In this document: one piece after another, positions 1-7,520 of the stretch
Layout: every line of letters begins with the position of its first letter
Position numbering within the stretch: the first letter of the stretch is position 1
Origin: Pseudomonas congelans
Lineage (GTDB): Bacteria > Pseudomonadota > Gammaproteobacteria > Pseudomonadales > Pseudomonadaceae
Direction of reading: 5' to 3'
NCBI RefSeq assembly: GCF_900103225.1
Contig: NZ_FNJH01000003.1
Location: 446,471-510,470, forward strand
DNA: 64,000 nt
Made by a program: the position numbers and the translations under genes
The notes under the pieces: generated by a model
Told to the model about the DNA's origin: nothing
Databases searched by the model: none
The model's input: the letters and a program-made list of their open reading frames with translations, nothing else

Positions 1-300
1 GGTTGGCGTGACGCCGAGGCGCAATTGTCCGCGTGACAGATCGCTGACATCGTTGAGCGCACGCTTTCCGGCATCCAGCTCAAGCAGGCAGCGACGCGCG
101 TGGTCCAGATACACACGGCCGGCATCGGTCGGCACGACACTGCGGCGGGTGCGGTCGAACAGTTGCACCCCCAGATTGCTTTCCAGTTGCCTGATCTGCT
201 GTGACAACGCCGGTTGGGAGACATGCAGGGCCTCGGCCGCCCGGGTGAAATTGCCATGGTCAGCGACTGCCAGCAAATAGCGTATGTGGCGTAACAGCAC
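1..300 (-). CDS. cynR: LysR-type regulator CynR, N-terminal part (runs off left edge)
   Basis: This is the amino-terminal 100 codons of a LysR-family transcriptional regulator; the effector-binding domain lies outside the window. The visible part is the winged helix-turn-helix ([16 protein letters not shown], then [17 protein letters not shown]) and the start of the linker helix, and it closely resembles enteric CynR, the cyanate-responsive activator of cyanase. It is divergent from cynS, the normal arrangement. I place the start at the GTG of 300-298 because that gives the residue pattern of E. coli CynR (M-L-x-RHI) and leaves the perfect inverted repeat at 305-361 outside the coding region; an in-frame ATG at 336-334 is the alternative. 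Identity as CynR rather than another LysR is inferred from similarity and neighbourhood. Confidence 0.85.
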   Translation of the reverse strand, partial: MLLRHIRYLLAVADHGNFTRAAEALHVSQPALSQQIRQLESNLGVQLFDRTRRSVVPTDAGRVYLDHARRCLLELDAGKRALNDVSDLSRGQLRLGVTPT

Positions 301-304
301 GGCA

Positions 305-361
305 TCACCATAAGTCAGGGTTATGGCGATGATCATAAATCAGTCTTGGATCTTATGGTGA
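305..361. promoter_or_regulatory. Perfect 10-bp inverted repeat in the cynR-cynS intergenic region
   Basis: TCACCATAAG at 305-314 is repeated as its exact reverse complement CTTATGGTGA at 352-361, 37 bases apart, between the divergent cynR and cynS genes. LysR regulators bind dyads in such positions, so this is a candidate CynR operator or paired half-sites; binding is inference. Confidence 0.5.
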
Positions 362-409
362 TACTTACCGATGCTGTGGTTGACGTGAATTCATTCCGGA
401 GGGTTACCA

Positions 410-877
410 ATGCCGCACAGCAATATTTCCAGGGCGCCGCGCCAGCATCTGACTGAACGTGTGTTGCAGGCCAAGACTGCAAAGAACCTGACCTGGGTGG
501 GGCTCGCAGAAGGTACGGGGTTGAGCGTGGTGTATGTCACCGCTGCCTTGCTTGGTCAGCACCCCTTGCCGGAAGCGGTGGCCGAGGTGGTCGCCGAGCG
601 TCTCGGGCTGGACCGGGACGCGGTCGCCGAACTGCAAACCATCCCGTTGCGCGGCAATGTCGAAGACGTCTCCAGTGACCCGACCATCTACCGCTTCCAT
701 GAAATGGTTCAGGTCTACGGCACAACGCTGAAAGCACTGGTGCATGAGCAGTTCGGCGACGGCATCATCAGCGCAATCAACTTCAAGCTCGACATCAAGA
801 AAGTCGAAGACCCTGAAGGGGGCGAGCGAGCCGTGATCACCCTCGATGGAAAATTCCTGCCCTATAAACCGTTCTGA
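410..877 (+). CDS. cynS: Cyanate hydratase (cyanase) CynS
   Basis: Cytosolic enzyme that decomposes cyanate with bicarbonate to ammonia and carbon dioxide, detoxifying cyanate and releasing nitrogen. The 155-residue product matches the usual length (about 156). The N-terminal helical domain ends with the IPLRG segment. The catalytic domain carries the family's active-site Arg, Glu and Ser at Arg95, Glu98 and Ser121, within YRFHEM and [20 protein letters not shown] ribosome site precedes the ATG by about 6 bases. It is transcribed divergently from cynR and followed after 10 bases by a SnoaL-like gene. No carbonic anhydrase (cynT) or cyanate transporter is seen in the window, although either could lie to the left. 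Confidence 0.96.
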   Translation: MPHSNISRAPRQHLTERVLQAKTAKNLTWVGLAEGTGLSVVYVTAALLGQHPLPEAVAEVVAERLGLDRDAVAELQTIPLRGNVEDVSSDPTIYRFHEMVQVYGTTLKALVHEQFGDGIISAINFKLDIKKVEDPEGGERAVITLDGKFLPYKPF

Positions 878-887
878 GGACGCTGAG

Positions 888-1361
888 ATGAGTGATAAAG
901 GAAGACCGCCATTTCCACCCTTTACCCTGGAGACCGCCATACAGAAAGTCCGCGGCGCCGAGGATGGCTGGAATTCGCGCGATGCGGCGAAAGTCGCGCT
1001 GGCCTACACCGAAGACACCTACTGGCGTAACCGCAGCGAGTTCGTCAATGGTCGCGCAGAGGCTCAGGCGTTCCTTGAGCGCAAGTGGCGCAAGGAACTG
1101 GATTATCGGTTGATCAAGGAACTGTGGGCATTTACCGATAACCGCATTGCAGTGCGTTATGCCTACGAATGGCACGACGACTCCGGCAACTGGTTCCGCT
1201 CGTACGGCAATGAGAACTGGGAGTTCGCCGCAAACGGCCTCATGCAACGGCGCTTTGCCTGCATCAACGATTTGCCGATCGCCGAGTCCGAGCGCAAATA
1301 CCATTGGCCATTGGGACGCCGACCGGATGATCACCCGGGTTTGAGCGAGCTGGGTCTCTGA
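888..1361 (+). CDS. SnoaL-like / DUF1348 nuclear transport factor 2 family protein
   Basis: A 157-residue protein of the NTF2-like superfamily (DUF1348 type), rich in Trp and Tyr ([34 protein letters not shown]), the features that line the cone-shaped pocket of this fold. No enzymatic role can be assigned from sequence; the relatives are mostly uncharacterised. I chose the ATG at 888, eight bases after GAGGA, rather than the ATG at 846 that lies inside cynS. The 10-base spacing suggests cotranscription with cynS. It may be a stress or detoxification accessory, but that is only context. Its 3' end faces two minus-strand genes. Confidence 0.85.
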   Translation: MSDKGRPPFPPFTLETAIQKVRGAEDGWNSRDAAKVALAYTEDTYWRNRSEFVNGRAEAQAFLERKWRKELDYRLIKELWAFTDNRIAVRYAYEWHDDSGNWFRSYGNENWEFAANGLMQRRFACINDLPIAESERKYHWPLGRRPDDHPGLSELGL

Positions 1362-1407
1362 TTGAAAGCGTTGTCCAGGCGGTGATTATCGAAAACCTCC
1401 CGGACTT

Positions 1408-2187
1408 TCATTCGGTGGATGGTGAGTCGGCGGCTGATGCGCTGTCGCCAAATAAGCTTTCATTACGGGTCAGTAGCTTGCCGATGAAATATTGAGCGTC
1501 ACTTTTGCCTTCAGCCGTATTGGTCAGGTAATTGAAGTCTTGATCAATCCAGCCCTGTATTTTGGATTCATAATTCTCCGGGTACTGCGCTTTTTCGATG
1601 GCAGGCAATCCTTTGAAATGCTCCAGAGATTCACCGAACGCGTTGTTGAGTTTCCCAGTGCTGTTATATTCCGCCATCGCCTTGGCCGCAAACTGCTGGC
1701 GCCACAAGGATTCCTGATTGAAGTCCTCAACCCACGCAGCTTTCTTCTCGTTTACGGTAAATGTTCCGCTTTCGTCGTAGGCGATCAGTGACAGTTGATC
1801 TCTAGACATGCCTGCGATGGGATTCTCTCTACCGCCGTTTACGAATTGAGTTGCTTTCTTCGCGCGTGTCAGCAGTTCGGGATCAGTCGTGTCAGGCATC
1901 TCGGCATCATTTTTAGCCTTGTTGACGTCGTAGCGTCGGCCAATGATCTGGTCAAGCTGCTCAGCTGCTTTCGCCCCTAGTGCATCATGATCAAGGCTCG
2001 CATCTCTTGACGCCGCACGCGTCGCGCGTTCGCTGAGTTGCACAGAAAGAGAAGAAAGCTTGCCTGAGTCCTGCGTTTTGTTTGAGGTGGCAGAAGGGGG
2101 GCGGGGGGAGTTTGAAGTGGTAGATGAAAGTGAGTGGGTGCGTGCCGTAGCGCCAGTGCTGCCGTTCGTATTGACGGAGGTGACCAA
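1408..2187 (-). CDS. Serine-rich protein of unknown function, tandem paralogue 1
   Basis: I do not recognise a named family. The 259-residue product has a low-complexity Ser/Thr/Asn-rich first 40 residues, a charged block at 40-66 (DSGKLSSLSVQLSE, ATRAASRDASLD), and a conserved core GMSRDQLSLIAYDESG followed by FTVNEKK. The core resembles an EF-hand loop in which position 1 is Ala instead of Asp (residues 136-147). A second conserved stretch is GWIDQDFNY near 208-216. No signal peptide or membrane segment is evident. It begins with TTG at 2187-2185, preceded by GGGAG nine bases upstream. It aligns without gaps over most of its length to the next gene (2215-2985), 27 bases away, so the pair is a tandem duplication. 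The Ser-rich start and lack of a signal peptide would suit a secreted or effector-like protein, but that is speculation. Confidence 0.75.
   Translation of the reverse strand: MVTSVNTNGSTGATARTHSLSSTTSNSPRPPSATSNKTQDSGKLSSLSVQLSERATRAASRDASLDHDALGAKAAEQLDQIIGRRYDVNKAKNDAEMPDTTDPELLTRAKKATQFVNGGRENPIAGMSRDQLSLIAYDESGTFTVNEKKAAWVEDFNQESLWRQQFAAKAMAEYNSTGKLNNAFGESLEHFKGLPAIEKAQYPENYESKIQGWIDQDFNYLTNTAEGKSDAQYFIGKLLTRNESLFGDSASAADSPSTE
1991..2069 (-). repeat. Near-identical DNA block shared by the two tandem paralogues (copy 1)
   Basis: By eye, this 79-base block differs from 2789-2868 at about three positions, including at silent sites, while the flanking coding DNA is clearly diverged. It encodes residues 40-66 of paralogue 1. 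Confidence 0.75.
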
Positions 2188-2214
2188 AATAAAACTCCCT
2201 TTAATAGTAGACGT

Positions 2215-2985
2215 TCAAGATTCAGTGTCGGCAGCGCCTTCGCCTGAAAATATCGCGCTGTCAGGATCGAGGATTTTGTTCAGAAGGCTTTTATCATAAG
2301 CATTACCTTCAGTGGCGTGCGTTTTGTAGTTGAAGTCTTGATCAATCCAGTCCTGAAGTTTGGTTCCATAGCTGGAAGGGTATTGCGACTGCTCGATGGC
2401 TGGCAGCCCTTTATAGTGATCGAGAACCGATGTGTAAAAGTCAGTCAGCTTGCCGGTCTTACTGTATTCAGCGCTTCCTTCGGCTACAACTTGCTGGCGC
2501 CATACCCTCTCTTGGCGATAGGACTCCAGCCAGGCTGACTTTTTTTCGTTGACTGTAAAGTCGCCGCTTTCGTCATAGGCGATGAGTGAAAGCTGGTCTC
2601 GGGACATGCCGGAAAACGGGTTCTTTCCACTGCCAGTAACGAATTCAGTCGCGTTTTTTGCGCGTTCCAGGCGATCAGAATCTTTGCTTTGGGGGACTTC
2701 GGCATCGTGACTGGCTTTATTGGCGTCGTAACTGCTTCCTACCAGTTGCTCTGTCAACTGGCTGTTTTTTTCACTCAAGGCGTTACGGTCAAGGCTCGCA
2801 TCTCTTGACGCCGCACGCGTCGCGCTTTCGCTGAGTTGCACAGAAAGAGAAGAAAGTTTGCCTGAATCCAGTTTTTCGTTTGAGGTGGCAGAGGGATCGC
2901 GGGTGAGTGGTGAGGTGGTGGGGGAGACCACGGCTTTTGCAGTGTTAATGCTCGGGTTACTGTTCTTGCCTATTGAGTCGACCAA
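2215..2985 (-). CDS. Serine-rich protein of unknown function, tandem paralogue 2
   Basis: This 256-residue paralogue of the 1408-2187 gene has the same architecture: Ser/Thr-rich first 40 residues, the 40-66 block differing at only one residue (Ser54 for Arg), the GMSRDQLSLIAYDESG core with FTVNEKK at 136-149, and a DWIDQDFNY segment. It also uses TTG as start (2985-2983), with AAGGAG upstream at good spacing; no ATG is available nearby. It probably forms an operon with paralogue 1, since transcription runs 2985 to 1408. The promoter must lie in the 294-base gap shared with flgB, but I see no consensus there on the minus strand and no hrp box. Function unknown. Confidence 0.75.
   Translation of the reverse strand: MVDSIGKNSNPSINTAKAVVSPTTSPLTRDPSATSNEKLDSGKLSSLSVQLSESATRAASRDASLDRNALSEKNSQLTEQLVGSSYDANKASHDAEVPQSKDSDRLERAKNATEFVTGSGKNPFSGMSRDQLSLIAYDESGDFTVNEKKSAWLESYRQERVWRQQVVAEGSAEYSKTGKLTDFYTSVLDHYKGLPAIEQSQYPSSYGTKLQDWIDQDFNYKTHATEGNAYDKSLLNKILDPDSAIFSGEGAADTES
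2789..2868 (-). repeat. Near-identical DNA block shared by the two tandem paralogues (copy 2)
   Basis: Direct-repeat partner of 1991-2069, encoding residues 40-66 of paralogue 2. The local near-identity suggests recent gene conversion or strong nucleotide-level constraint. Confidence 0.75.
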
Positions 2986-3217
2986 GATGAAGCTCCTTTC
3001 TAATCCCTATTCCTTGTGCGCCTGAGTGTATCGGTCATTACCACGATCCTGTAGCGCAAATACAAGACGATTCACCCAAGCTACACCCCCCATACTGGCA
3101 AAAAAACGGCACTCCCCTTGCCGCTTTGCCCCTCCACAGCGGAAATGCCTTGCCGCTTTTCTGGCATTGCCGCCTCGCCGCCGCCTGCAGACCCTGCAAA
3201 CATTGGCTTTTACAACA

Positions 3218-3233
3218 TGGCACGCCGATTGCT
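3218..3233 (+). promoter_or_regulatory. Sigma-54 promoter of flgBCDE
   Basis: TGGCACG-N4-TTGCT is a perfect -24/-12 RpoN element, ending 46 bases before the flgB start. It is probably activated by FleR/FleQ, as for rod-hook operons of other pseudomonads. Confidence 0.92.
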
Positions 3234-3279
3234 TTGTCAGTAACAACAGAATCAGGTCAACCGGCAAAGGTTTCCCGAA

Positions 3280-3687
3280 ATGAGCATCAGCTTCGATAAA
3301 GCGCTAGGCATACATGAAAAGGCCCTCAACTTCCGGGCTCAGCGGGCAGAGGTGTTGGCCAACAACATTTCCAACGCCGACACCCCGAACTTCAAGGCTC
3401 GCGATCTGGAGTTTTCTTCGGTGCTGGCTGCCGAAACCGACAAGGCCCAGAACGGTCACTTCGCGCTGAACAAGACCAACAGCCGCCATATCGAAGCCGA
3501 GGGCATGGGCAATGACGACGGAACGCTGATGTATCGCACTCCGTCGCAGCCTTCGCTGGACCAGAACACCGTTGATTCCCAGGTCGAGCAGGCCAGCTAC
3601 ACCGAGAACGCCATGGGCTTCCAGGCCAGCTTCACACTGCTCAATAGCAAGTTCAAGGGGCTGGTTGCAGCCCTTCGCGGAGAATAA
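3280..3687 (+). CDS. flgB: Flagellar basal-body proximal rod protein FlgB
   Basis: FlgB is one of the proximal rod subunits joining the MS ring/FliE to the distal rod; it is exported by the flagellar type III system. The 135-residue protein has the rod-family N-terminal helix with the ANNISNADTPNFKARDLEF signature (residues 27-45) and a C-terminal helix that packs against it. The start is the ATG at 3280 with AAAGG nine bases upstream. It is the first gene of flgBCDE, 46 bases downstream of a perfect sigma-54 promoter, and is followed by flgC after only three bases. Confidence 0.97.
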   Translation: MSISFDKALGIHEKALNFRAQRAEVLANNISNADTPNFKARDLEFSSVLAAETDKAQNGHFALNKTNSRHIEAEGMGNDDGTLMYRTPSQPSLDQNTVDSQVEQASYTENAMGFQASFTLLNSKFKGLVAALRGE

Positions 3688-3690
3688 TTC

Positions 3691-4131
3691 ATGTCACTAG
3701 CCAATGTGTTCAACATTGCCGGTAGCGCCATGAGTGCCCAGACCACGCGTCTGAACACCACGGCCAGCAACATCGCCAACGCCGAGACCGTGTCTTCGAG
3801 CATGGACCAGACCTATCGTGCCCGTCACCCGGTGTTCGCCACCGTGATGCAGGGTCAGCAGTCGACCGGTGGTTCTTTGTTTCAGGATCAGGGCGAAGCC
3901 GGGCAGGGCGTTCAGGTCAACGGCATCATCGAAGACAGCTCGAACCTCGAAGCACGTTACGAGCCCAATCATCCTTCCGCTGACAAGGACGGGTATGTCT
4001 ATTACCCCAACGTCAATGTCGTGGAAGAAATGGCCGACATGATTTCTGCCAGCCGGTCTTTCCAGACCAACGCGGAAATCATGAACACCGCTAAATCCAT
4101 GATGCAGAAGGTTCTGACCCTCGGTCAGTGA
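3691..4131 (+). CDS. flgC: Flagellar basal-body rod protein FlgC
   Basis: A proximal rod subunit of 146 residues, normal length for FlgC. It shows the axial-protein N-terminal signature (TTASNIANAETVSS), the FlgC-specific central segment with YEPNHPSADKDGYVYYPNVN, and a C-terminal heptad helix (EEMADMISASRSFQTNAE). It is cotranscribed with flgB, whose stop codon is three bases upstream, and with flgD 15 bases downstream. Confidence 0.97.
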   Translation: MSLANVFNIAGSAMSAQTTRLNTTASNIANAETVSSSMDQTYRARHPVFATVMQGQQSTGGSLFQDQGEAGQGVQVNGIIEDSSNLEARYEPNHPSADKDGYVYYPNVNVVEEMADMISASRSFQTNAEIMNTAKSMMQKVLTLGQ

Positions 4132-4146
4132 TAGAAGGCGAAAGTT

Positions 4147-4836
4147 ATGGCCGTTGATAACACCTCAGCAACCAGCGTCTCATCGACGTTTCTGAATTCG
4201 CTGCAGAACCCGACGCCTACGGCGACGAATTCTACCGGCACGCTGGGCAAGGATTCGTTTCTGCAACTGCTCGTGACGCAGATGAAGAATCAGAATCCTC
4301 TGGACCCACAGGACAACACCCAGTTCGTGGCGCAACTGGCGCAGTTCAGCAGCCTCGAAAGCATGCAGAACCTGACGTCGACCGTTGACACGATTGCAAC
4401 CAGTTACAAGTCGTCCCAGGCCTTGCAGGCTTCATCGCTGGTGGGTCGTTCAGTGATCATTGATTCGGGCAGCACCTCGGTCGACACGACCAAGGGTCTG
4501 ACCGGTTCGATCGTGGTTCCGGCTGCAACCTCGGCGACAACGGTCAAGGTATACGACGCACAATCGAACCTGGTTGACAGTGTCGATCTGGGAGCCCAGG
4601 CCGCCGGCACGACCAACTTCGCCTGGGACGGTACCGATTCAAGCGGCACTGCGCTGCCCTCGGGTACTTACAGCTTCAAGGCGGAAGGCGCGGTTGACGG
4701 CAAGAACACCCAGTTTGCGACTTACCTGCCCGCCACGGTCAACAGCGTCACGCTGGGTGTCAATGGCGCGGAAACAATGCTTAACCTGGCCAGCGGCAGT
4801 GTTGCCCTGTCCAAAGTTCAAACCATCGGATTGTAG
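4147..4836 (+). CDS. flgD: Flagellar hook assembly scaffold (hook cap) FlgD
   Basis: FlgD caps the growing hook and lets FlgE subunits polymerise; it is lost from the finished flagellum. The 229-residue protein has the conserved N-terminal segment (LGKDSFLQLLVTQMKNQNPL then DNTQFVAQLAQFSSLE), which carries the export signal. The C-terminal part contains the FlgD Tudor/fibronectin-like region (NFAWDGTDSSGTALPSGTYSF). Third gene of flgBCDE. Confidence 0.97.
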   Translation: MAVDNTSATSVSSTFLNSLQNPTPTATNSTGTLGKDSFLQLLVTQMKNQNPLDPQDNTQFVAQLAQFSSLESMQNLTSTVDTIATSYKSSQALQASSLVGRSVIIDSGSTSVDTTKGLTGSIVVPAATSATTVKVYDAQSNLVDSVDLGAQAAGTTNFAWDGTDSSGTALPSGTYSFKAEGAVDGKNTQFATYLPATVNSVTLGVNGAETMLNLASGSVALSKVQTIGL

Positions 4837-4861
4837 AGCCGCTACGGCGCAGGAGTGAAAC

Positions 4862-6199
4862 ATGTCTTTCAATATCGGCCTTAGTGGGCTCTATGCTGCA
4901 AACAAAAGTCTCGACGTTACCGGCAACAACATTGCCAACGTGGCGACCACTGGATTCAAAAGTTCGCGCATCGAATTCGCTGACCAGTACGCACAATCGA
5001 TTCGCGGCACGTCGGGCGGCACAAGTGTCGGCAGCGGTGTTACCACGGCCGCTGTTTCTCAGCAGTTTTCCCAAGGCAGCCTGACCACCGGCACAGGCAA
5101 TTCACTTGACCTGGCCATCAATGGCAATGGTTTCTTCATGCTCAGCAACAAGGGTGATTCGTTGTATACCCGTGCAGGCGCCTTCCATACTGACAAGGAC
5201 GGCTACGTCGTCAACAGTTCGGGCATGAACCTTCAGGGTTATAACGTTGATGCAAACGGCACGGTCATGGTCGGCTCTTCCGGTGATCTGCGAGTGGACA
5301 GCTCCAACCAGCTGGCAAGTCCGACCAGCATGATTACCAACACTGCCAACCTCAACTCGACATCGGCCATTCCGACGGTCACTCCGTTTGATGCCACCAA
5401 TTCCAAAACCTACAACGATACTTACAGCACCACCGTCTTTGACTCACAAGGCAACGAGCACAGGATGGAAAGCTATTTTGCCAAGAATGGTACGAATAGC
5501 TGGACCATGTACTCGCTGATTGACGGGCGTAATATCAGTAATCCGGCCAGCACGGTGCCTGATGCAAACAATCTGACGTTCGACTCTTCTGGGTCGCTGA
5601 TCATCAATACCGGCACCACGCCGACTTCACCTTCGCCAAGCGCTAACGTGGCGGTCAACGCCGACGGCACTTTCAAGGTGACCAACTGGGTACCGGCTAT
5701 TCAGACCGGTACGGGTAATTCGGCCACCTGGGGTCCCAACGGCGCTGCGGGTGTTGCTTCGGGTATCCAGCTGGACATGACGGCTTCGACGCAGACCGCT
5801 TCGGCAACAGGCCGTTCGGCGCAGGCGCAGAATGGCTACGCGGCAGGTCAGATCAAGGACATGAGCGTAGATGCCTCCGGTAAACTGTTCGCGTCTTACA
5901 CCAATGGTCAGTCCAAGGTCATCGGCCAGGTTTCCCTGACGTCCTTTGCCAACGTGCAAGGCCTTGCGCCTGCTGGCGGGACCAACTGGCGCGAAACCTT
6001 CTCTTCGGGCATCCCGGGCACTGGCGCTCCGCAGTCGGGGACTCTGGGTTATGTCACCGGTCAGGCGCTGGAAGAATCCAACGTCGATCTGACGCTTGAG
6101 CTGGTCAACCTGATCAAGGCGCAAAGCAACTATCAGGCTAACGCCAAGACCATCTCTACGCAGAGCACCATCATGCAGACCACTATTCAGATGACGTAA
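4862..6199 (+). CDS. flgE: Flagellar hook protein FlgE
   Basis: Major subunit of the flexible hook joining rod and filament. The 445-residue protein begins with the axial-family helix (GLSGLYAANKSLDVTGNNIA then NVATTGFKSSRIEF) and ends with the coiled C-terminal helix (NVDLTLELVNLIKAQSNYQA). The central domains are Ser/Thr/Ala-rich and exposed, and vary between species. The start ATG has AGGAG seven bases upstream. It closes the flgBCDE operon; a strong rho-independent terminator follows 22 bases after the stop. Confidence 0.97.
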   Translation: MSFNIGLSGLYAANKSLDVTGNNIANVATTGFKSSRIEFADQYAQSIRGTSGGTSVGSGVTTAAVSQQFSQGSLTTGTGNSLDLAINGNGFFMLSNKGDSLYTRAGAFHTDKDGYVVNSSGMNLQGYNVDANGTVMVGSSGDLRVDSSNQLASPTSMITNTANLNSTSAIPTVTPFDATNSKTYNDTYSTTVFDSQGNEHRMESYFAKNGTNSWTMYSLIDGRNISNPASTVPDANNLTFDSSGSLIINTGTTPTSPSPSANVAVNADGTFKVTNWVPAIQTGTGNSATWGPNGAAGVASGIQLDMTASTQTASATGRSAQAQNGYAAGQIKDMSVDASGKLFASYTNGQSKVIGQVSLTSFANVQGLAPAGGTNWRETFSSGIPGTGAPQSGTLGYVTGQALEESNVDLTLELVNLIKAQSNYQANAKTISTQSTIMQTTIQMT

Positions 6200-6221
6200 T
6201 AAGCGTCGCTGGTCAAATGGT

Positions 6222-6250
6222 AAAAAAGCCCCTGAAACAGGGGCTTTTTT
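6222..6250. terminator. Bidirectional rho-independent terminator between flgE and the 6259-6450 gene
   Basis: AAAAAAGCCCCTG, an AAA loop, then CAGGGGCTTTTTT form a perfect 13-base-pair hairpin with A and T runs on either side. It can stop both flgE (plus) and the convergent small gene (minus). Confidence 0.93.
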
Positions 6251-6258
6251 GTGAGTGA

Positions 6259-6450
6259 TCAAATCGAGCAGTCGGCCTTGATGAATTGACCTTTCAAGCG
6301 TTTCCAGCCCGGGCCGGGACTGGTCTGGGCACAAACGATCCGACTGTCGCCCTGCCATTTGTAGTAATGCGCGGGAGCGGCCTGGGCGAGCAGGGCGAGG
6401 CTGGTCAGGCTGGCTGCCGCGATGCCGACAATGCACACGCGAAAAGACAT
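6259..6450 (-). CDS. Small putative exported protein, function unknown
   Basis: A 63-residue product with a clear Sec signal peptide (MSFRVCIVGIAAASLTSLAL, ending AQA, cleavage after about residue 24). This would leave a mature peptide of about 39 residues with two cysteines (Cys40, Cys61) that could form a disulphide in the periplasm. No family recognised. It lies opposite to the flagellar genes, between flgE and flgF, and shares the terminator at 6222-6250. The upstream region has only a weak ribosome site (GGGAACC), so translation efficiency is uncertain. Confidence 0.65.
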   Translation of the reverse strand: MSFRVCIVGIAAASLTSLALLAQAAPAHYYKWQGDSRIVCAQTSPGPGWKRLKGQFIKADCSI

Positions 6451-6663
6451 GGCGGTTCCCGATGAGAGCTGTGATGTCGGTCAGATTATCACTGTCGATC
6501 AGGCTGTCTGCGCGCACCTGCGAAGTTTTTTTGGCGTTGCGCGAGGTTTGGCGTGAGGTGGGCGGCAGTCCGCCGCCGCTATTGGCTGGCACTTTGCCGA
6601 GAGGCAGGCGGCCGATGCCTGTTTTTGCTGGCTAATCAAGCATTTGTATCGAGCCTGACAAGT

Positions 6664-6679
6664 TGGTTCAAAAATTGCT
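6664..6679 (+). promoter_or_regulatory. Sigma-54 promoter of flgFGHIJKL
   Basis: TGGTTC-N5-TTGCT matches the RpoN -24/-12 spacing, with the invariant GG and GC in place; it ends 54 bases before flgF. The -24 element deviates from TGGCAC at two positions. Confidence 0.75.
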
Positions 6680-6733
6680 TTAACCCTTTCAGAACAGCTA
6701 CAGGCGGCAAGCGTCTGTCGGAGGAGGAAGACT

Positions 6734-7474
6734 GTGGACAAGTTGCTTTACGTCGCAATGAGCGGTGCATCCGAAAACGCGATCGCGCAAAAGGCTCATG
6801 CCAACAACCTGGCAAACGTCTCGACCAACGGTTTCATGCGTGACCTTGAACAGGCCCGCTCGATGCCGGTGTTTGGCGAGGTCATGCCATCGCGCGCCTA
6901 CGCCATGAGCGAGCGTCCTGGGACCGACTTTTCCGCCGGCGCCATGGTGCAGACCGGTCGTGAACTGGACATCGCCGTCAAGGGTGATGGCTGGATCGCA
7001 GTGCAGACGCCCGACGGCGGTGAAGCCTATACCCGCAGTTCCGGCATGAACATCGATGCTCTCGGCGTATTGCGCGACGGCAGCGGTTTGCCGGTTATGG
7101 GCAACGGCGGTCCGATTGCCGTGCCGCCTCAGCAGCAGATCGAGATCGGCGCCGACGGCACGATCAGCATTCGTTCGCTGGGCGAGAGTCCGCAGGTGAT
7201 GGCACAGGTCGACCGTATCAAGCTGGTCAAGCCTGACCTGAAGACCATGGAGAAGGGCCCTGACGGCCTGATCCACACCAAGACCGGCAGGCCTGCCGAC
7301 GCAGATGCCACCGTTCAGGTCGAGTCCGGCTTTCTGCAGGCGAGCAACGTCAATGCGGTCGAGGAAATGACTTCGGTACTGGCCTTGTCCCGTCAATTCG
7401 AATTGCACGTCAAGATGATGAAGACCGCCGAAGAAGACGATCAGTCTATGGCTCGCGTCTTGCAACTTGGCTAA
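6734..7474 (+). CDS. flgF: Flagellar basal-body rod protein FlgF
   Basis: Rod subunit located between the proximal and distal rod. The 246-residue protein has the N-terminal axial signature (AHANNLANVSTNGFMRDLE), the conserved LDIAVKGDGWIAVQ and YTRSSGMNIDALG motifs of the FlgF/FlgG family, and the C-terminal NAVEEMTSVLALSRQFELH helix. It starts with GTG at 6734, supported by the strong GGAGGAGG site just upstream. First gene of flgFGHIJKL. Confidence 0.97.
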   Translation: MDKLLYVAMSGASENAIAQKAHANNLANVSTNGFMRDLEQARSMPVFGEVMPSRAYAMSERPGTDFSAGAMVQTGRELDIAVKGDGWIAVQTPDGGEAYTRSSGMNIDALGVLRDGSGLPVMGNGGPIAVPPQQQIEIGADGTISIRSLGESPQVMAQVDRIKLVKPDLKTMEKGPDGLIHTKTGRPADADATVQVESGFLQASNVNAVEEMTSVLALSRQFELHVKMMKTAEEDDQSMARVLQLG

Positions 7475-7520
7475 TCAATGACAGCTTGCGCCGACAAACC
7501 GGCGCTCGAGGAGAACACAC

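Noticed and set aside
2986..3279. hrp box for the two tandem unknown genes
   Set aside because: No GGAACC-N15/16-CCAC-like pair could be found on the minus strand upstream of 2985, so HrpL control is not supported.
3007..3283. Small open frames on both strands in the gap before flgB
   Set aside because: They overlap the sigma-54 promoter, are low in conserved features and have no ribosome sites.
6587..6597. TGGCAC followed by TTGC upstream of flgF
   Set aside because: Only one base separates the two elements, whereas RpoN needs five; the site at 6664-6679 fits better.
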